The notes under the pieces: generated by a model
The model's input: the letters and a program-made list of their open reading frames with translations, nothing else
Databases searched by the model: none
Told to the model about the DNA's origin: nothing
In this document: one piece after another, positions 47,556-57,146 of the stretch
How positions within the stretch are numbered: position 1 is the first letter of the stretch
Layout: each line of letters begins with the position of its first letter
DNA from: Herbaspirillum sp. CF444
Lineage (GTDB): Bacteria; Pseudomonadota; Gammaproteobacteria; Burkholderiales; Burkholderiaceae_D
Assembly: GCF_000282135.1 (NCBI RefSeq)
Contig: NZ_AKJW01000070.1
Coordinates: 1 to 64,000, forward strand
Direction of reading: 5' to 3'
DNA: 64,000 nucleotides
Translations under genes and position numbers: made by a program

Positions 47556-48866
47556 ATGAACCCTGATCTCGAATCACGCGTATCCCGTAAGCTCATGTGG
47601 CGCATCATCCCGTTTGTGATGGTGCTCTATTTCGTCAGTTTTCTCGACCGGGTCAATGTCGGCTTTGCCGCGATGACAATGAACAAAGCCATCGGCTTGT
47701 CGCCCACAGCATTCGGCCTGGGCGGCGGCCTGTTCTTCATTGGCTACTTCTTGTTCGAAGTGCCTTCGAACCTGATTCTGCACAAAGTCGGCGCGCGCAT
47801 CTGGATCGCGCGCGTGATGGTGACGTGGGGCATCATTTCCGCAATATCCGCCTTTGCCATCGGACCAAACAGCTTTTACGCACTTCGTTTCCTGCTCGGT
47901 GTCGCTGAGGCAGGTTTCTTCCCCGGGATCATTCTGTATCTGAGCCTCTGGTTCCCCGTGAAGCAACGCGCCGTCGCCGCGGCCTGGTTTATGGCAGCAG
48001 CGCCGATTTCGGTAGCGATCGGATCGCCATTGTCAGGCGCCATCATGCAATTGCCGCCGATCTTCGGCCTGGCCGACTGGCAGATGCTGTACATCATCGA
48101 AGCTGCGCCCGCTGTCATCCTGGGCTTCGTTGTATTGAAGTACATGACCGATACGCCATCGCAAGCAAACTGGTTGGCCGTCGACGAGCGCGAATGGCTC
48201 ATTGCAAAGCTCAAGGCAGAAGCTGAGGCGAAACAGTCCCATGCCGGACATACGGCCGGTGCACTCGGCGCCTTAAAAGATCCACGGGTGCTTGCACTTG
48301 CGCTGATCTACTTCGGCACTTCCGCAGGACTCTATACCTTAGGTCTGTGGGCGCCGCTGATTATCCGAGAATTCGGCTTCACGCCATGGCAGACAGGCTT
48401 GTTGACTGGTGTTCCAAGCGTCGTGGCCGTCGTGGCCATGATTCTCTGGGCCAAGCATTCGGATCGTACTGAAGAACGTACCTGGCACGTTGTCATTCCC
48501 TGCGTACTGGCATGCTTGGGCCTTGTCTTTGCAGGGCAGGCAACAACCGCAGTCCTTGTTGTCCTTGCATTGGTGATCGTGAATGTCGGCATCAGTTCCG
48601 CCAAAGCGCCATTGTGGGCGATGCCCAGTTCTTTCCTGTCTGGCGCGGGGGCTGCCGCCGGCATCGCCATGATTAACTCTGTCGGTAATCTGGGAGGTTT
48701 CGTAGGGCCGTTTGCGATTGGATGGCTGAAGAACATGACGGGCGGCTATGCTGCCGGTCTTTACGTAGTTGCAGCTACTCTCGCCCTTTCAGCGGTAGTA
48801 ACATTACTCCTAAGCCGCCAGGCGAAGCGAGCACCCGTAATCGGCCAACCGCGCCACGGCCACTAA
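47556..48866 (+). CDS. ttuB: MFS transporter, anion:cation symporter family (TtuB-like tartrate carrier)
   Basis: 436-aa major-facilitator protein with about 12 membrane segments and the ACS-family landmarks: SFLDRVNVGFAAM in segment 1, FFIGYFLFEVPSNLIL, and RFLLGVAEAGFFPGIILYL. Relatives include TtuB, phthalate and hexuronate carriers. As last of the ttuC-D-E genes it most likely takes up tartrate. The start at 47556 follows a near-perfect AAGGAGGA. A 249-bp gap separates it from ttuE. Confidence 0.88.
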   Translation: MNPDLESRVSRKLMWRIIPFVMVLYFVSFLDRVNVGFAAMTMNKAIGLSPTAFGLGGGLFFIGYFLFEVPSNLILHKVGARIWIARVMVTWGIISAISAFAIGPNSFYALRFLLGVAEAGFFPGIILYLSLWFPVKQRAVAAAWFMAAAPISVAIGSPLSGAIMQLPPIFGLADWQMLYIIEAAPAVILGFVVLKYMTDTPSQANWLAVDEREWLIAKLKAEAEAKQSHAGHTAGALGALKDPRVLALALIYFGTSAGLYTLGLWAPLIIREFGFTPWQTGLLTGVPSVVAVVAMILWAKHSDRTEERTWHVVIPCVLACLGLVFAGQATTAVLVVLALVIVNVGISSAKAPLWAMPSSFLSGAGAAAGIAMINSVGNLGGFVGPFAIGWLKNMTGGYAAGLYVVAATLALSAVVTLLLSRQAKRAPVIGQPRHGH

Positions 48867-48878
48867 ATGGAGACAATC

Positions 48879-48974
48879 ATGGACAAAATCATATCGAAAG
48901 AAGGACGTTATTTACGGCGTGTTTTGCGCTATCTGCAAACGATGGCTGATGCGCAAACCAACCTCCGGTTCTGA
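48879..48974 (+). CDS. Possible 31-codon small ORF after the tartrate carrier gene
   Basis: It starts 12 bp past the MFS stop with GGAGA seven bases before the ATG. The peptide begins MDKIISKEGRYLRRVL, is strongly basic in its first half and could form an amphipathic helix. It ends just before a terminator, so it would be carried on the ttu message. It could equally be a remnant of a longer gene. No family recognised. Confidence 0.35.
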   Translation: MDKIISKEGRYLRRVLRYLQTMADAQTNLRF

Positions 48975-49004
48975 CTGCGCAGGCAGGCCATCAATTTGAC
49001 GAAA

Positions 49005-49036
49005 AATAAAAGCGGGCTCAGGCCCACTTTTATTTT
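49005..49036 (+). terminator. Intrinsic terminator of the ttu cluster
   Basis: AATAAAAGCGGGC pairs with GCCCACTTTTATT (one mismatch) over a short loop, followed by TT. Confidence 0.8.
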
Positions 49037-49176
49037 CGACAGTCACTGCAGGCGCCATCTTGATAGCCGTAAACGGAGAATATTCAAAAAAGAGTGGGTC
49101 GCAATATTGAAAATATTCTCAGCCTGCCGTTGGCCGTATTGCCCATGGATCAAAAAAGTTGGCACAGGGGGACAAG

Positions 49177-50751
49177 ATGAAAAATTTGACGATGCGTTCG
49201 AGTCTTATCGCAGTACTGCTATCGTTTGCGCTCATGCTGTTCGTTGGCGCCATGGCGGGCCTTTTTACGCTTGGTCGGGCAAACAACGCACAACAGCTGC
49301 TCAGTCAGATATCGTCGCAGACGGTACTGATAAATGACGCCTACAAAAATGCCATGCGGATACGAGTGGTGTTGCTTTCCGCTTATGCCGCCCTTAAAGA
49401 AAAGAATGATCCGGTTGCGCGGGACAAGATTCTTGCTCGCGGGCAGCCTTATCTGGAGAAGTATCAACAGCAATCGCAGGCCTTTTCCGACGCCCCTCTT
49501 TTATCCGGCCAAGACGCTGCCTTGAAGCAAGAGCTCCAGGCTTCGACAAAGGCTTTGCGCAGTTCAATGCAAAAATCGTTTGATATCCTCAAGCAAGGCG
49601 ACACCGCGGCATTTACCGTGAACAACGATGGTCCGGTTACTGTCGATGGAACAGCATTTTCAGTGAAACTGGAGAAATTCCAGGATCAGGCCAATCTGTT
49701 GGCCAAGAAATTGGCAACCGAAAGCGAGCGCGAGCATCACTTGGTGCAGGCCCTTGTTATTACCGGTTTGGTCTTGGCTCTGGTCCTGGTACTGGCGACC
49801 CATGCGGGGCTGAAGAAAATTGTCCTGACCCCGCTTGGCGAAGCGGTGGATTTGCTGGATCGGGTCGCGCAGGGGGATCTCAGCGTGCGGATCAATAGAA
49901 CGGGGAAAAGCGAAATCGGTAGACTCTATGCAGCTTTGGCGCACATGCAGGAGGGACTAACCAGGACGATTTCTCAGGTCCGTGGCGGGTCCAACGCGAT
50001 TCACGTGGCGGCCAAAGAAATCGCCACGGGAAATATGGACTTGTCGGCACGCACAGAAGCGCAAGCGAGTTCACTCGAAGAGACCGCAGCGTCCATGGAG
50101 GAACTAACGAGCACCGTCAAGCAAAGTGCCGAGAATACGAAGCTGGCAAACCAGCTTGCTGCCTCGGCGTCTAACGTCGCTGTTAAAGGCGGGGATGTTG
50201 TGTCGCAGGTAGTTGCGACGATGAGCGCCATTAACGATGCCTCCAGGAAAATCGTGGATATCATCGGCGTCATTGATGGCATCGCGTTTCAGACAAACAT
50301 TTTGGCGCTCAATGCAGCGGTAGAAGCGGCGCGGGCCGGCGAGCAAGGACGAGGCTTCGCTGTCGTTGCCGGTGAAGTGCGTAATCTCGCCCAACGTTCT
50401 GCAACTGCGGCAAAGGAAATTAAAAGTCTGATCGATGACTCTGTCAGTAAAGTCGAAGCCGGGACGGCCTTGGCTCAACATGCGGGTCAGACCATGGACG
50501 AAGTGGTCGGTAGCGTCAAGCGCGTCACGAACATTATTCAAGAAATTGCATCTGCAACACAAGAACAAACCGCCGGGATTGAACAGGTGAACACTGCCGT
50601 TGTCGAGATGGATAACGTCACGCAAAGAAATGCTGCCTTGGTGGAGGAGGCGGCCGCAGCAGCGCAATCGCTACAGGACCAAGCCGACTCTTTGATCGCC
50701 TTGGTAAGTGTCTTCAAGCTTGAAGAACGGCGCCTGCAATCAAACGAGTAA
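49177..50751 (+). CDS. Methyl-accepting chemotaxis protein with TarH-like sensor
   Basis: 524-aa chemoreceptor. Membrane segment 1 is at about 8-30, a periplasmic helical-bundle sensor (TarH/4HB type) at about 31-190 with the semi-conserved [10 protein letters not shown], membrane segment 2 at about 193-213, then HAMP ([19 protein letters not shown]) and a canonical hairpin ([20 protein letters not shown]). It ends RRLQSNE, so it has no CheR tether. ATG 49177 follows CAGGGGGA. A single-gene unit next to the tartrate cluster, which invites a chemotaxis link to the same compounds, but nothing in the sensor shows this. Confidence 0.93.
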   Translation: MKNLTMRSSLIAVLLSFALMLFVGAMAGLFTLGRANNAQQLLSQISSQTVLINDAYKNAMRIRVVLLSAYAALKEKNDPVARDKILARGQPYLEKYQQQSQAFSDAPLLSGQDAALKQELQASTKALRSSMQKSFDILKQGDTAAFTVNNDGPVTVDGTAFSVKLEKFQDQANLLAKKLATESEREHHLVQALVITGLVLALVLVLATHAGLKKIVLTPLGEAVDLLDRVAQGDLSVRINRTGKSEIGRLYAALAHMQEGLTRTISQVRGGSNAIHVAAKEIATGNMDLSARTEAQASSLEETAASMEELTSTVKQSAENTKLANQLAASASNVAVKGGDVVSQVVATMSAINDASRKIVDIIGVIDGIAFQTNILALNAAVEAARAGEQGRGFAVVAGEVRNLAQRSATAAKEIKSLIDDSVSKVEAGTALAQHAGQTMDEVVGSVKRVTNIIQEIASATQEQTAGIEQVNTAVVEMDNVTQRNAALVEEAAAAAQSLQDQADSLIALVSVFKLEERRLQSNE

Positions 50752-51171
50752 ATCAAAGCTAGTGTCGCAACGGACCGCATTCCGTAAAGCGTAATCGGGC
50801 GTTTTTGGTTTCTTTATTTACGCTGGACATTGCGAAATGCGGCAATCGTTCCCGTTCCTAAAGACTGCTTCTGGCCGATTGTGGGCATTGCAAATACGTT
50901 TTACAAGGCATCAAAGTGGGCGCAATTGTTGAAGCCATTGTTGAACGGATGATTGAAACGAACCTGCAAATCAATAACCATCGGGATTTCAATTTTAAAA
51001 ATTTCGCACGGGCAACTCCTCGGGCAAGTTCTTTTCCCGCTTGCACAACGTGACAAATAATTAGAAGATAAGCGCGCTGTATATGCTTCGACAAGCGCAA
51101 AGACAGCGCCGCTCTGTTCCGTCCAGAAAAATGGCGGCAGCCCTCAGGAACTCGTTAAAACCAATCAAATA
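50752..51171. other. Intergenic stretch with one repeat copy
   Basis: 420 bp without a supported gene. It includes the first copy of the GACTGCTTCTGGCCG repeat (50863-50889). The remainder shows no clear terminator or promoter. Confidence 0.5.
50863..50889 (+). repeat. TTCTGGCCG intergenic repeat, copy 1
   Basis: GACTGCTTCTGGCCGATTGT followed by GGGCATT; consensus across copies is near gACCGCTTCTGGCCGrTTGC then gGACatt. Confidence 0.7.
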
Positions 51172-52299
51172 ATGACAAACGTTCCGCCGACGATTCCTGA
51201 TCAGCTTGTATCCTCCTATGACGCGGCGATTCGCGCCGATACGCTTTCACTTCTTTTTCGGCAGTCTTTCCCTGCTCTTTTTCTGAGTCTACTGATCGCC
51301 TGCATCATGTGCTGGACACTGTGGGGGAGCGTTCCGCCGTACGCTGTCTATGCATGGATTAGTGTGCTTGGCGTGAGCACACTAATCCGCCTGACCATGT
51401 TCCTACGTTATTTTGGTGCTCGCCCTCAGGGGGCGCAGATTCTGGCCTGGGAGCGTCCTTATGCGGCAACGCTCATGCTGTCCTCGCTTATATGGGGACT
51501 GGGGGCGCTGTATCTGATACACGAAGTCAAAACGATGCAACAAGGTATTGTGCTGTTCTTCCTGGCCGGCATGCTCGGTGGCAGCATGGTTACCTACGCC
51601 TCTCATCGCGTAATGACAATCTGCGCGATGAGCTGCGTGATGGTACCTAGCACATTATGGCTGTACACCCAGCCGGGCCAGGCCGCACTTGGCATGGCGA
51701 TCGCCTCCACCACCATGATGGCCACCGCATTTCTGGGGACAAAAGTACTTTCCAAGGCCATGCAGAGCAGCCTGTTACTGAGTTATCAGTTGCAACACGC
51801 CCGCGATATCGCAGAAAACATGGCCCGTACCGATGCCCTCACCGGCATCTTCAACCGGCGAGCCTTCGTCGAATGCGGCGAGCAGGCAATTCAGCTGTGC
51901 GAACGCAACGCGCATCGAGTCAGCATCCTGCTGATCGATATCGATTTTTTCAAACACGTCAATGACACCTATGGCCATGGCGCCGGCGATCTTGTCCTGA
52001 AAAGAATGGGGCATTTGCTCGAATCCCGATTTCGTAAAACGGATATATGCGGCCGCTTGGGCGGTGAAGAGTTTGCCGTACTACTGCCAAATACGGAGGT
52101 CGCCGTTGCCAAAATACTTGCCGATAAATTTCGGGAAACCGTCGCCGACACAGTGATTCCATGGCAAACAAAAAATCTCGGCGTGACCATCAGCATCGGC
52201 GTCGCTGCCGATAGCTACGATCTGGAATCGCTGCTGCAACGTGCGGATATGGCGATGTATCAGGCAAAGGCGAGTGGCCGGAACGCCACGGTTTGTTAG
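51172..52299 (+). CDS. Diguanylate cyclase, membrane-bound
   Basis: 375-aa protein with about six membrane segments in residues 28-205 and a C-terminal GGDEF domain (about 215-372). The active site is GGEEF, with the expected DIDFFKHVNDTYGHGAGD substrate segment. An intact RxxD inhibitory site (RKTD) sits five residues before GGEEF, so it should make cyclic di-GMP under product feedback. The N-terminal membrane part would sense something in or near the membrane. No clear ribosome site precedes the ATG. Positions 51358-51386 within the gene form a perfect 11-bp hairpin. Confidence 0.9.
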   Translation: MTNVPPTIPDQLVSSYDAAIRADTLSLLFRQSFPALFLSLLIACIMCWTLWGSVPPYAVYAWISVLGVSTLIRLTMFLRYFGARPQGAQILAWERPYAATLMLSSLIWGLGALYLIHEVKTMQQGIVLFFLAGMLGGSMVTYASHRVMTICAMSCVMVPSTLWLYTQPGQAALGMAIASTTMMATAFLGTKVLSKAMQSSLLLSYQLQHARDIAENMARTDALTGIFNRRAFVECGEQAIQLCERNAHRVSILLIDIDFFKHVNDTYGHGAGDLVLKRMGHLLESRFRKTDICGRLGGEEFAVLLPNTEVAVAKILADKFRETVADTVIPWQTKNLGVTISIGVAADSYDLESLLQRADMAMYQAKASGRNATVC

Positions 52300-52313
52300 C
52301 ACATGCTTGCTGT

Positions 52314-52544
52314 GACTTGTCGGAAATCTTACTGCTGCAAGGAGAGTTCACGCGCGGCTGGCGTGAATACCGGTTCCGCTACAAGATGGAACACACGACC
52401 ATAATCGGCTGATATGTGCAAAGTCCGCGCTGGGAAGGTCAGGCGATTGCGGGCAAGACCCTGCTGATTCACGACGAGCAGGGATACGGTGGCACATTCC
52501 AGTTCCTGCGCATGGTGGCCTGGGCGCGACGTAGCCCGCTTTAA
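52314..52544 (+). pseudogene. Remnant of a TPR/glycosyltransferase-type (SPINDLY-like) protein
   Basis: In one frame this reads LLLQGEFTRGWREYRFRYKM, an in-frame TGA at 52410, then QSPRWEGQAIAGKTLLIHDE and QGYGGTFQFLRMVAW. That matches a conserved stretch of TPR-containing glycosyltransferase-like proteins (usual form roughly GDFxxGWxEYExRW ... PxWxGxxLxGKTLLIHDEQG). No start, no TPR part and no C-terminal part are present. The usual Asp in GYGDTxQF is Gly. It is a degraded fragment, and a sign of past rearrangement in this gap. Confidence 0.7.
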
Positions 52545-52638
52545 AGCACCGGCCATCTTGAAAAACAGTGCGTACACGGACTTAAGCTAATAGCCAAATT
52601 CCCTGAGCCACAATCCACGTCGGTAGCTGACGACTATC

Positions 52639-52722
52639 GAAAACACGCCATTATCGATAGTCAGCAACAGCTTATTTGTCTGGCCTTTGAATTGTTCAAC
52701 GACTGCTTCTGGCCGATGGCGC
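52639..52722 (+). repeat. Extended 84-bp repeat, copy A (includes repeat copy 2)
   Basis: Runs from GAAAACACGCCATTATCGAT to the GACTGCTTCTGGCCGATGGC at 52701-52720. Its partner is at 58748-58830, about 75% identical by eye. GACTATCG just before it and CGATAGTC inside it form a hairpin. The minus strand reads LLTIDNGVFS, which resembles LLTIDNGAFS in the partner. Confidence 0.65.
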
Positions 52723-52770
52723 CGTTGATGATCCAGATAGGGCGACTCTGTTGCCCGTCCCGGGCAATGG

Positions 52771-53676
52771 TCAGACTCGCATTTCTTTGTATTTGAGAAT
52801 CTCGCGCCACATTCTGACCACCAGCGGCCGTAAATTGTTCTTCGGTTTGAATGCGAGGATGGAGACTTCCGTATCCCACGCTCCGCCGCCGACCGGTTCA
52901 AGACTCCAATGCCGGTGCTGACTGAACGAGCTGTCGGGTAGCCACGCAACTCCCAGTCCCTGCGAGGCGAGGTCGCCCAGCACATCCGACATCTCTGTCT
53001 CGAACATGGGCGTGCCTTCCAGCTTGACTTCAGATCCTTCGATGATCTGATCGACGACGCGCGCGAAATACACGCTGGAGCTGTACATCAGCAAGGGTGC
53101 AGGGTTGCCTGCACTGCCGAGCGAAGCGTGCATTCCGATTTTTTCAATCAAGGCGGGCGACGCGTAAGGACGTACGCGCTCTCGACCCAATTCGACGCTT
53201 TCAAATAGCAGAGGATCGATCTGGATAGGTGACGCTGCATGATAAAAGCAGATGAGCAGATCGACATTGCCGGCAATGAACGACGACACGATGTCGTGCA
53301 CGTTGCCGGTCTCCAGCGCACAGATCAGCGGTTGGCCACTGGTCCAGCTGTCCCACCATCCAGGAAGCCGGGTAGTCGCCAGCGCATAGGGCATGGCCAG
53401 TTTGATCTTGTCGCGCGACTGGTTGCCGGCCAGGTCGGCCTTGGCGTCGGCGATCTGGCTGACAATCTGCGCCGCGACACCGCGAAATTTTTCTCCGGCC
53501 GGGGTTAGCCTGGTCGGGTATGAACTGCGGTCGATCAGCTTGGCGCCCAGCATTTGTTCCAGGGAACCGATACGTCTGCTGAACGCTGCCTGAGAAAGAT
53601 TTCTGATCTCGGACGCACGCGTGAAATTGAGAACTTCCGACAGCGTCAGAAAATCCTGGAACCACTTGATATCCAT
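52771..53676 (-). CDS. LysR-family regulator, divergent from the dialkylglycine decarboxylase gene
   Basis: 301-aa LysR regulator (helix-turn-helix MDIKWFQDFLTLSEVLNFTR and IRNLSQAAFSRRIGSLEQML; effector domain about 90-295). It faces the aminotransferase-type gene at 53876 with a 199-bp gap. In Burkholderia cepacia the LysR-type repressor DgdR is divergent from dgdA in the same way, so a DgdR-like role is plausible. The effector may be 2-methylalanine or a similar amino acid. Confidence 0.87.
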   Translation of the reverse strand: MDIKWFQDFLTLSEVLNFTRASEIRNLSQAAFSRRIGSLEQMLGAKLIDRSSYPTRLTPAGEKFRGVAAQIVSQIADAKADLAGNQSRDKIKLAMPYALATTRLPGWWDSWTSGQPLICALETGNVHDIVSSFIAGNVDLLICFYHAASPIQIDPLLFESVELGRERVRPYASPALIEKIGMHASLGSAGNPAPLLMYSSSVYFARVVDQIIEGSEVKLEGTPMFETEMSDVLGDLASQGLGVAWLPDSSFSQHRHWSLEPVGGGAWDTEVSILAFKPKNNLRPLVVRMWREILKYKEMRV

Positions 53677-53875
53677 TATTGCCTTCCTCCCTTACCTATC
53701 TTACGTCCGGATCCGCCGATTTCGGCCATGTGAATTTGCGATCACGCGATGCGTCCTGAACATGACGGCGATGCTGCACTTTGCATTGGACGCTCTGCAT
53801 TCTCAACGTAATACTTAAGCAAATTCTGTGCAACCAGAACTCATCTCATCAAACCATTTTTTGAAAGGAATAGCG

Positions 53876-55198
53876 ATGCCAACATCGACAGAACTGCATT
53901 CCGCTGCGAAAAAATTCATGGTGCGCTATGGCGGCGACACGTTTCCGAATCTGTTTCGTTCGGCCAAGGGCGCGGTGGTCATCGACGATACCGGCCGCGA
54001 GATCCTTGACTTCACTTCGGGGCAGATGTGCGCCACCATCGGGCATAACCATCCGGCCATCGTCGCAGCGGTGCAAAAGGCCGGCGAAGAAGCGTTCCAC
54101 ATGTTCAGCGGCATGATTCCAGAGGTGGTCGCCGAACTGGCGACCACCATGGCGCAAGACTGGATGCCGGAGTCGCTGACCAAGTCCATCTTCGTCAATA
54201 CCGGTTCGGAAAGCAATGAGATCGCACTGCGCATGGCAAAGATGTACACCGGTGGTTATGAAGTCCTGGCGGTAGGCGGCTCATGGCATGGCGTCACCGG
54301 CGGATCGAGCAGCGTGTCGTTTGCCAGCGATCGCAAAGGTTACGGCGTGTCGACGCCAGGTGTCTATGTGTTGCCGGAACCCAATGACTATCGTCCCTAT
54401 ATCAAGGGCATGAACGGCGAAGAGTCGGCGCTGACCTGTCTGGAAATCGGGCTGAAGATGTTCGACATGGCTTCCTCCGGTCGTCCCGCTGCGATCATCA
54501 TCGAACCCATCATCAGCGCCGGCGGCGTGCTGGTGCCTCCCAAGTCTTACATGCAGGCGCTGCGCAAAGCCGCCGACGAACGCGGCATGCTGCTGATCTT
54601 CGACGAGGCGCAAACGGCGTTCGGCCGCATCGGTCAACGCACCGCCTCAGACCTGTTCGGCGTTGTTCCGGACATCATGTCTGTCTCCAAGACCATGGGT
54701 GGCGGCTTGCCGCTGGCGGCGACTGTCACGACAGCGCAGATCGAACAGGCTGTGCATGAGCGCGGCTTCACCTTCTACACCAGTCACGTCTCAGACCCGT
54801 TGCCTGCGCGCGTGGGCCTGGCGGTGCTCAATACGATTCGCAATGAGGATCTGATCCGTCGCGCGCAGTCTACCGGTTCTTATCTGCGTTCCCGCCTGTT
54901 GGAACTACAAACGCGCTATGAAAGCATCGGCGACGTGCGTGGTGAAGGCTTGCTTCTGGGCGTGGAACTGGTGACCGACAGGGAGTCACGCAATCCGGCG
55001 CACGAACTGGGGGCATTGACCACTCAGCGTTGCTTCGAACTGGGACTGAGCATGAACATCCGGCGCCGTCCGGAACGCGGATCCGTGTGGCGCATTGCGC
55101 CGCCGCTGACGGTAGAGCACAAGCAGATCGATCAGGCAGTGGATATTCTGGATCGTGCTCTGCGAGAAAGCCTCGACAAGATGGCTGGCGCCCGCTAG
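53876..55198 (+). CDS. dgdA: 2,2-dialkylglycine decarboxylase-like PLP enzyme
   Basis: 440-aa class-III aminotransferase-fold enzyme. It resembles B. cepacia DgdA closely along its length: DFTSGQM, GHNHPAIV, GSWHGVTGG, FDEAQTAFGR, SKTMGGGLPLA, FYTSHVSDPLPARVG, GEGLLLGVELV, LGLSMNI and RIAPPLTV. Gln50, Trp137 and the PLP Lys272 fall at the DgdA positions (Gln52, Trp138, Lys272). The Gln is the residue that helps hold the substrate carboxylate for decarboxylation. It would decarboxylate and transaminate alpha,alpha-dialkyl amino acids such as 2-methylalanine. GAAAGGA precedes ATG 53876. It heads an operon with an amino-acid ABC importer. Confidence 0.87.
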   Translation: MPTSTELHSAAKKFMVRYGGDTFPNLFRSAKGAVVIDDTGREILDFTSGQMCATIGHNHPAIVAAVQKAGEEAFHMFSGMIPEVVAELATTMAQDWMPESLTKSIFVNTGSESNEIALRMAKMYTGGYEVLAVGGSWHGVTGGSSSVSFASDRKGYGVSTPGVYVLPEPNDYRPYIKGMNGEESALTCLEIGLKMFDMASSGRPAAIIIEPIISAGGVLVPPKSYMQALRKAADERGMLLIFDEAQTAFGRIGQRTASDLFGVVPDIMSVSKTMGGGLPLAATVTTAQIEQAVHERGFTFYTSHVSDPLPARVGLAVLNTIRNEDLIRRAQSTGSYLRSRLLELQTRYESIGDVRGEGLLLGVELVTDRESRNPAHELGALTTQRCFELGLSMNIRRRPERGSVWRIAPPLTVEHKQIDQAVDILDRALRESLDKMAGAR

Positions 55199-55308
55199 TC
55201 CCGCCCCGAACCTGTTGCAAATTGCTGTCGAATGCCGGGCCACCTCTGTACCTCATGTGGCTCGTTCAGATTGTCGCGTCTTAAATTCACTTCCTGGGGA
55301 GAACTGTC

Positions 55309-56199
55309 ATGGCTTCAATTCGTCTTGCAGCATTTACTTTTACCTGTGCGCTGGCAGCATCGGGGGCGATGGCGCAATCCATCGGCACGCTGCAAAAGAT
55401 CAAGCAGTCCGGAGAGATCGTGTTTGGCTACCGCGAAAGTGCGATTCCGTTTTCCTACATCGACGCGAATCAGAATCCGGTCGGCTTCTCCATCGACCTC
55501 TGCAACCGGATCGCTGCCGCCGTGCGCGACAAACTTAGCCTGCCCTCCCTGAGAGTGAAATTTGAACCCGTGACTGCATCCAACCGGGTCCCCTTGCTAG
55601 TCAATGGCGCTGTCGACGTCGAGTGCGGTTCCACCACCAACACGCTGGAACGGCAAAAATCAGTCGATTTTCTGAATACGACTTACGTCAGCGGTACGCG
55701 GATCATGGTGCAGACCAGTAGCAACATTACCTCCATTGCCGACCTGAAAGACAAAGCCATTGCGGTCACCGCCGGTACGAACAATATCAAAGCGATCCAG
55801 CAAGCCAATCAGGCCGGCTCCCTCAATCTGAGCCTTGTCTACGGCAAGGACCACGCGGAAAGTTTCCTGATGTTGCAAAACGGCCGGGTAAGCGCGTTCT
55901 CAACAGACGACGTTCTGCTCTACAGCATCCGCGCGATGTCGCGCAATCCTGTCGGCACCAAGGTGGTTGGCCCGTTGCTGTCGCAAGAACCCTACGGTCT
56001 CATGATCCGCCGCAACGATGATGAATTCAAAAAATTTGCCAATGACGTGCTGGGCGGCATGTTCGGCAACGGTGAATTCAAGAAGACTTACTACAAGTGG
56101 TTCAACGCGCCGATCCCTCCCAAGAACATCAATCTCAGCATTCCCATGTCGCCCGAGCTGGAAAAGCTGATGGCTGCACCAAACAGTCACGGCGTGTAA
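55309..56199 (+). CDS. Amino-acid ABC transporter substrate-binding protein (GltI-like)
   Basis: 296-aa periplasmic protein of the SBP_bac_3 family. The signal peptide ends near AMAQSI. The mature part has GEIVFGYRESAIPFSYID, VGFSIDLCNRI, the ligand-site segment ECGSTTNTLERQK and AVTAGTNN, all close to glutamate/aspartate-binding GltI. With the dialkylglycine decarboxylase gene just before it, the real ligand may be a branched or alpha-methyl amino acid. GGGGAGAA precedes the ATG. Confidence 0.9.
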   Translation: MASIRLAAFTFTCALAASGAMAQSIGTLQKIKQSGEIVFGYRESAIPFSYIDANQNPVGFSIDLCNRIAAAVRDKLSLPSLRVKFEPVTASNRVPLLVNGAVDVECGSTTNTLERQKSVDFLNTTYVSGTRIMVQTSSNITSIADLKDKAIAVTAGTNNIKAIQQANQAGSLNLSLVYGKDHAESFLMLQNGRVSAFSTDDVLLYSIRAMSRNPVGTKVVGPLLSQEPYGLMIRRNDDEFKKFANDVLGGMFGNGEFKKTYYKWFNAPIPPKNINLSIPMSPELEKLMAAPNSHGV

Positions 56200-56381
56200 C
56201 AGGCCTACCTGGTTCAGGCCACCGCAGGCGGTATCAGCAACGCGATTTCATCCATGTTGCCGCCTGCATCAATGTTTCCCTGATTTCTTCTGTAACTTGC
56301 AGCTCGTACCCGATATTCCGAGAGGCGATGAATGATCGCTTATGGGTACGCGTTACTTCGGATATGGCAAAGGATTAAGCG

Positions 56382-57095
56382 ATGGAATATCAATGGCACT
56401 GGAACGTTTTTTTCCAGATATCGCCGGACGCGGGTCAAGCGTACTGGATTCTATTTGTCAAAGGCTTTGCCGCCACGCTGGCGGTATCGGCCGCGAGCTG
56501 GATCATCGCCTTTGTGCTGGGTGTGATCGTCGGCGCGGCGCGCACTTCCCTGATCTTCTGGATACGCATGCCCGCGTATCTGTATGTGCACTTGTTTCGC
56601 GGCGTTCCCTTGCTGGTTCAGCTATTCCTCTGGTATTTCGTCTTCCCCGAAATGTTCGACAGCGTGAAGGCGGTGGTAGTGAGAACCGACGCCATGTACG
56701 TGCAATTCATCGCCGTGACAGTTTGCCTGGGCTTGTTTACCTCGGCGCGGGTGGCAGAGCAGGTGCGCTCCGGCATTGAATCGCTGTCGCGTGGCCAGCG
56801 TAGCGCAGGCATGGCGCTGGGATTGCATCCGGCACAGATCTATCGCTACGTGTTGTTGCCGCAGTCGATGCGCCTGATCGTTCCACCGTTGACCAGCGAG
56901 TTGATGAACCTGATCAAGAATTCATCCATTGCACTGACTATCGGCTTCGCAGAACTGACATTTCGTGCGCGTGAAATTGGAGAGACCACATTTTCCTATT
57001 TCGAGGCGTTCATTGTGACCACCATCGTCTACATCGCCATCGCGCTGACTGCCTATGCTGTCATGGCGCGTTTCGAACCGAGGAAAACGGCGTAA
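56382..57095 (+). CDS. Amino-acid ABC transporter permease (GltJ-like)
   Basis: 237-aa permease of the HisMQ/GltJ family with about five membrane segments. It has PAYLYVHLFRGVPLLVQLFL (the family RGxPLLVQ motif) and the ATPase-docking loop RSAGMALGLHPAQIYRYVLL. It lies 182 bp after the binding-protein gene and 51 bp before the second permease gene. Confidence 0.92.
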   Translation: MEYQWHWNVFFQISPDAGQAYWILFVKGFAATLAVSAASWIIAFVLGVIVGAARTSLIFWIRMPAYLYVHLFRGVPLLVQLFLWYFVFPEMFDSVKAVVVRTDAMYVQFIAVTVCLGLFTSARVAEQVRSGIESLSRGQRSAGMALGLHPAQIYRYVLLPQSMRLIVPPLTSELMNLIKNSSIALTIGFAELTFRAREIGETTFSYFEAFIVTTIVYIAIALTAYAVMARFEPRKTA

Positions 57096-57146
57096 CTGCC
57101 GTATTTTCTGTAACACACGCTTCCGCAGGCAGAGAGGATATTCAAT

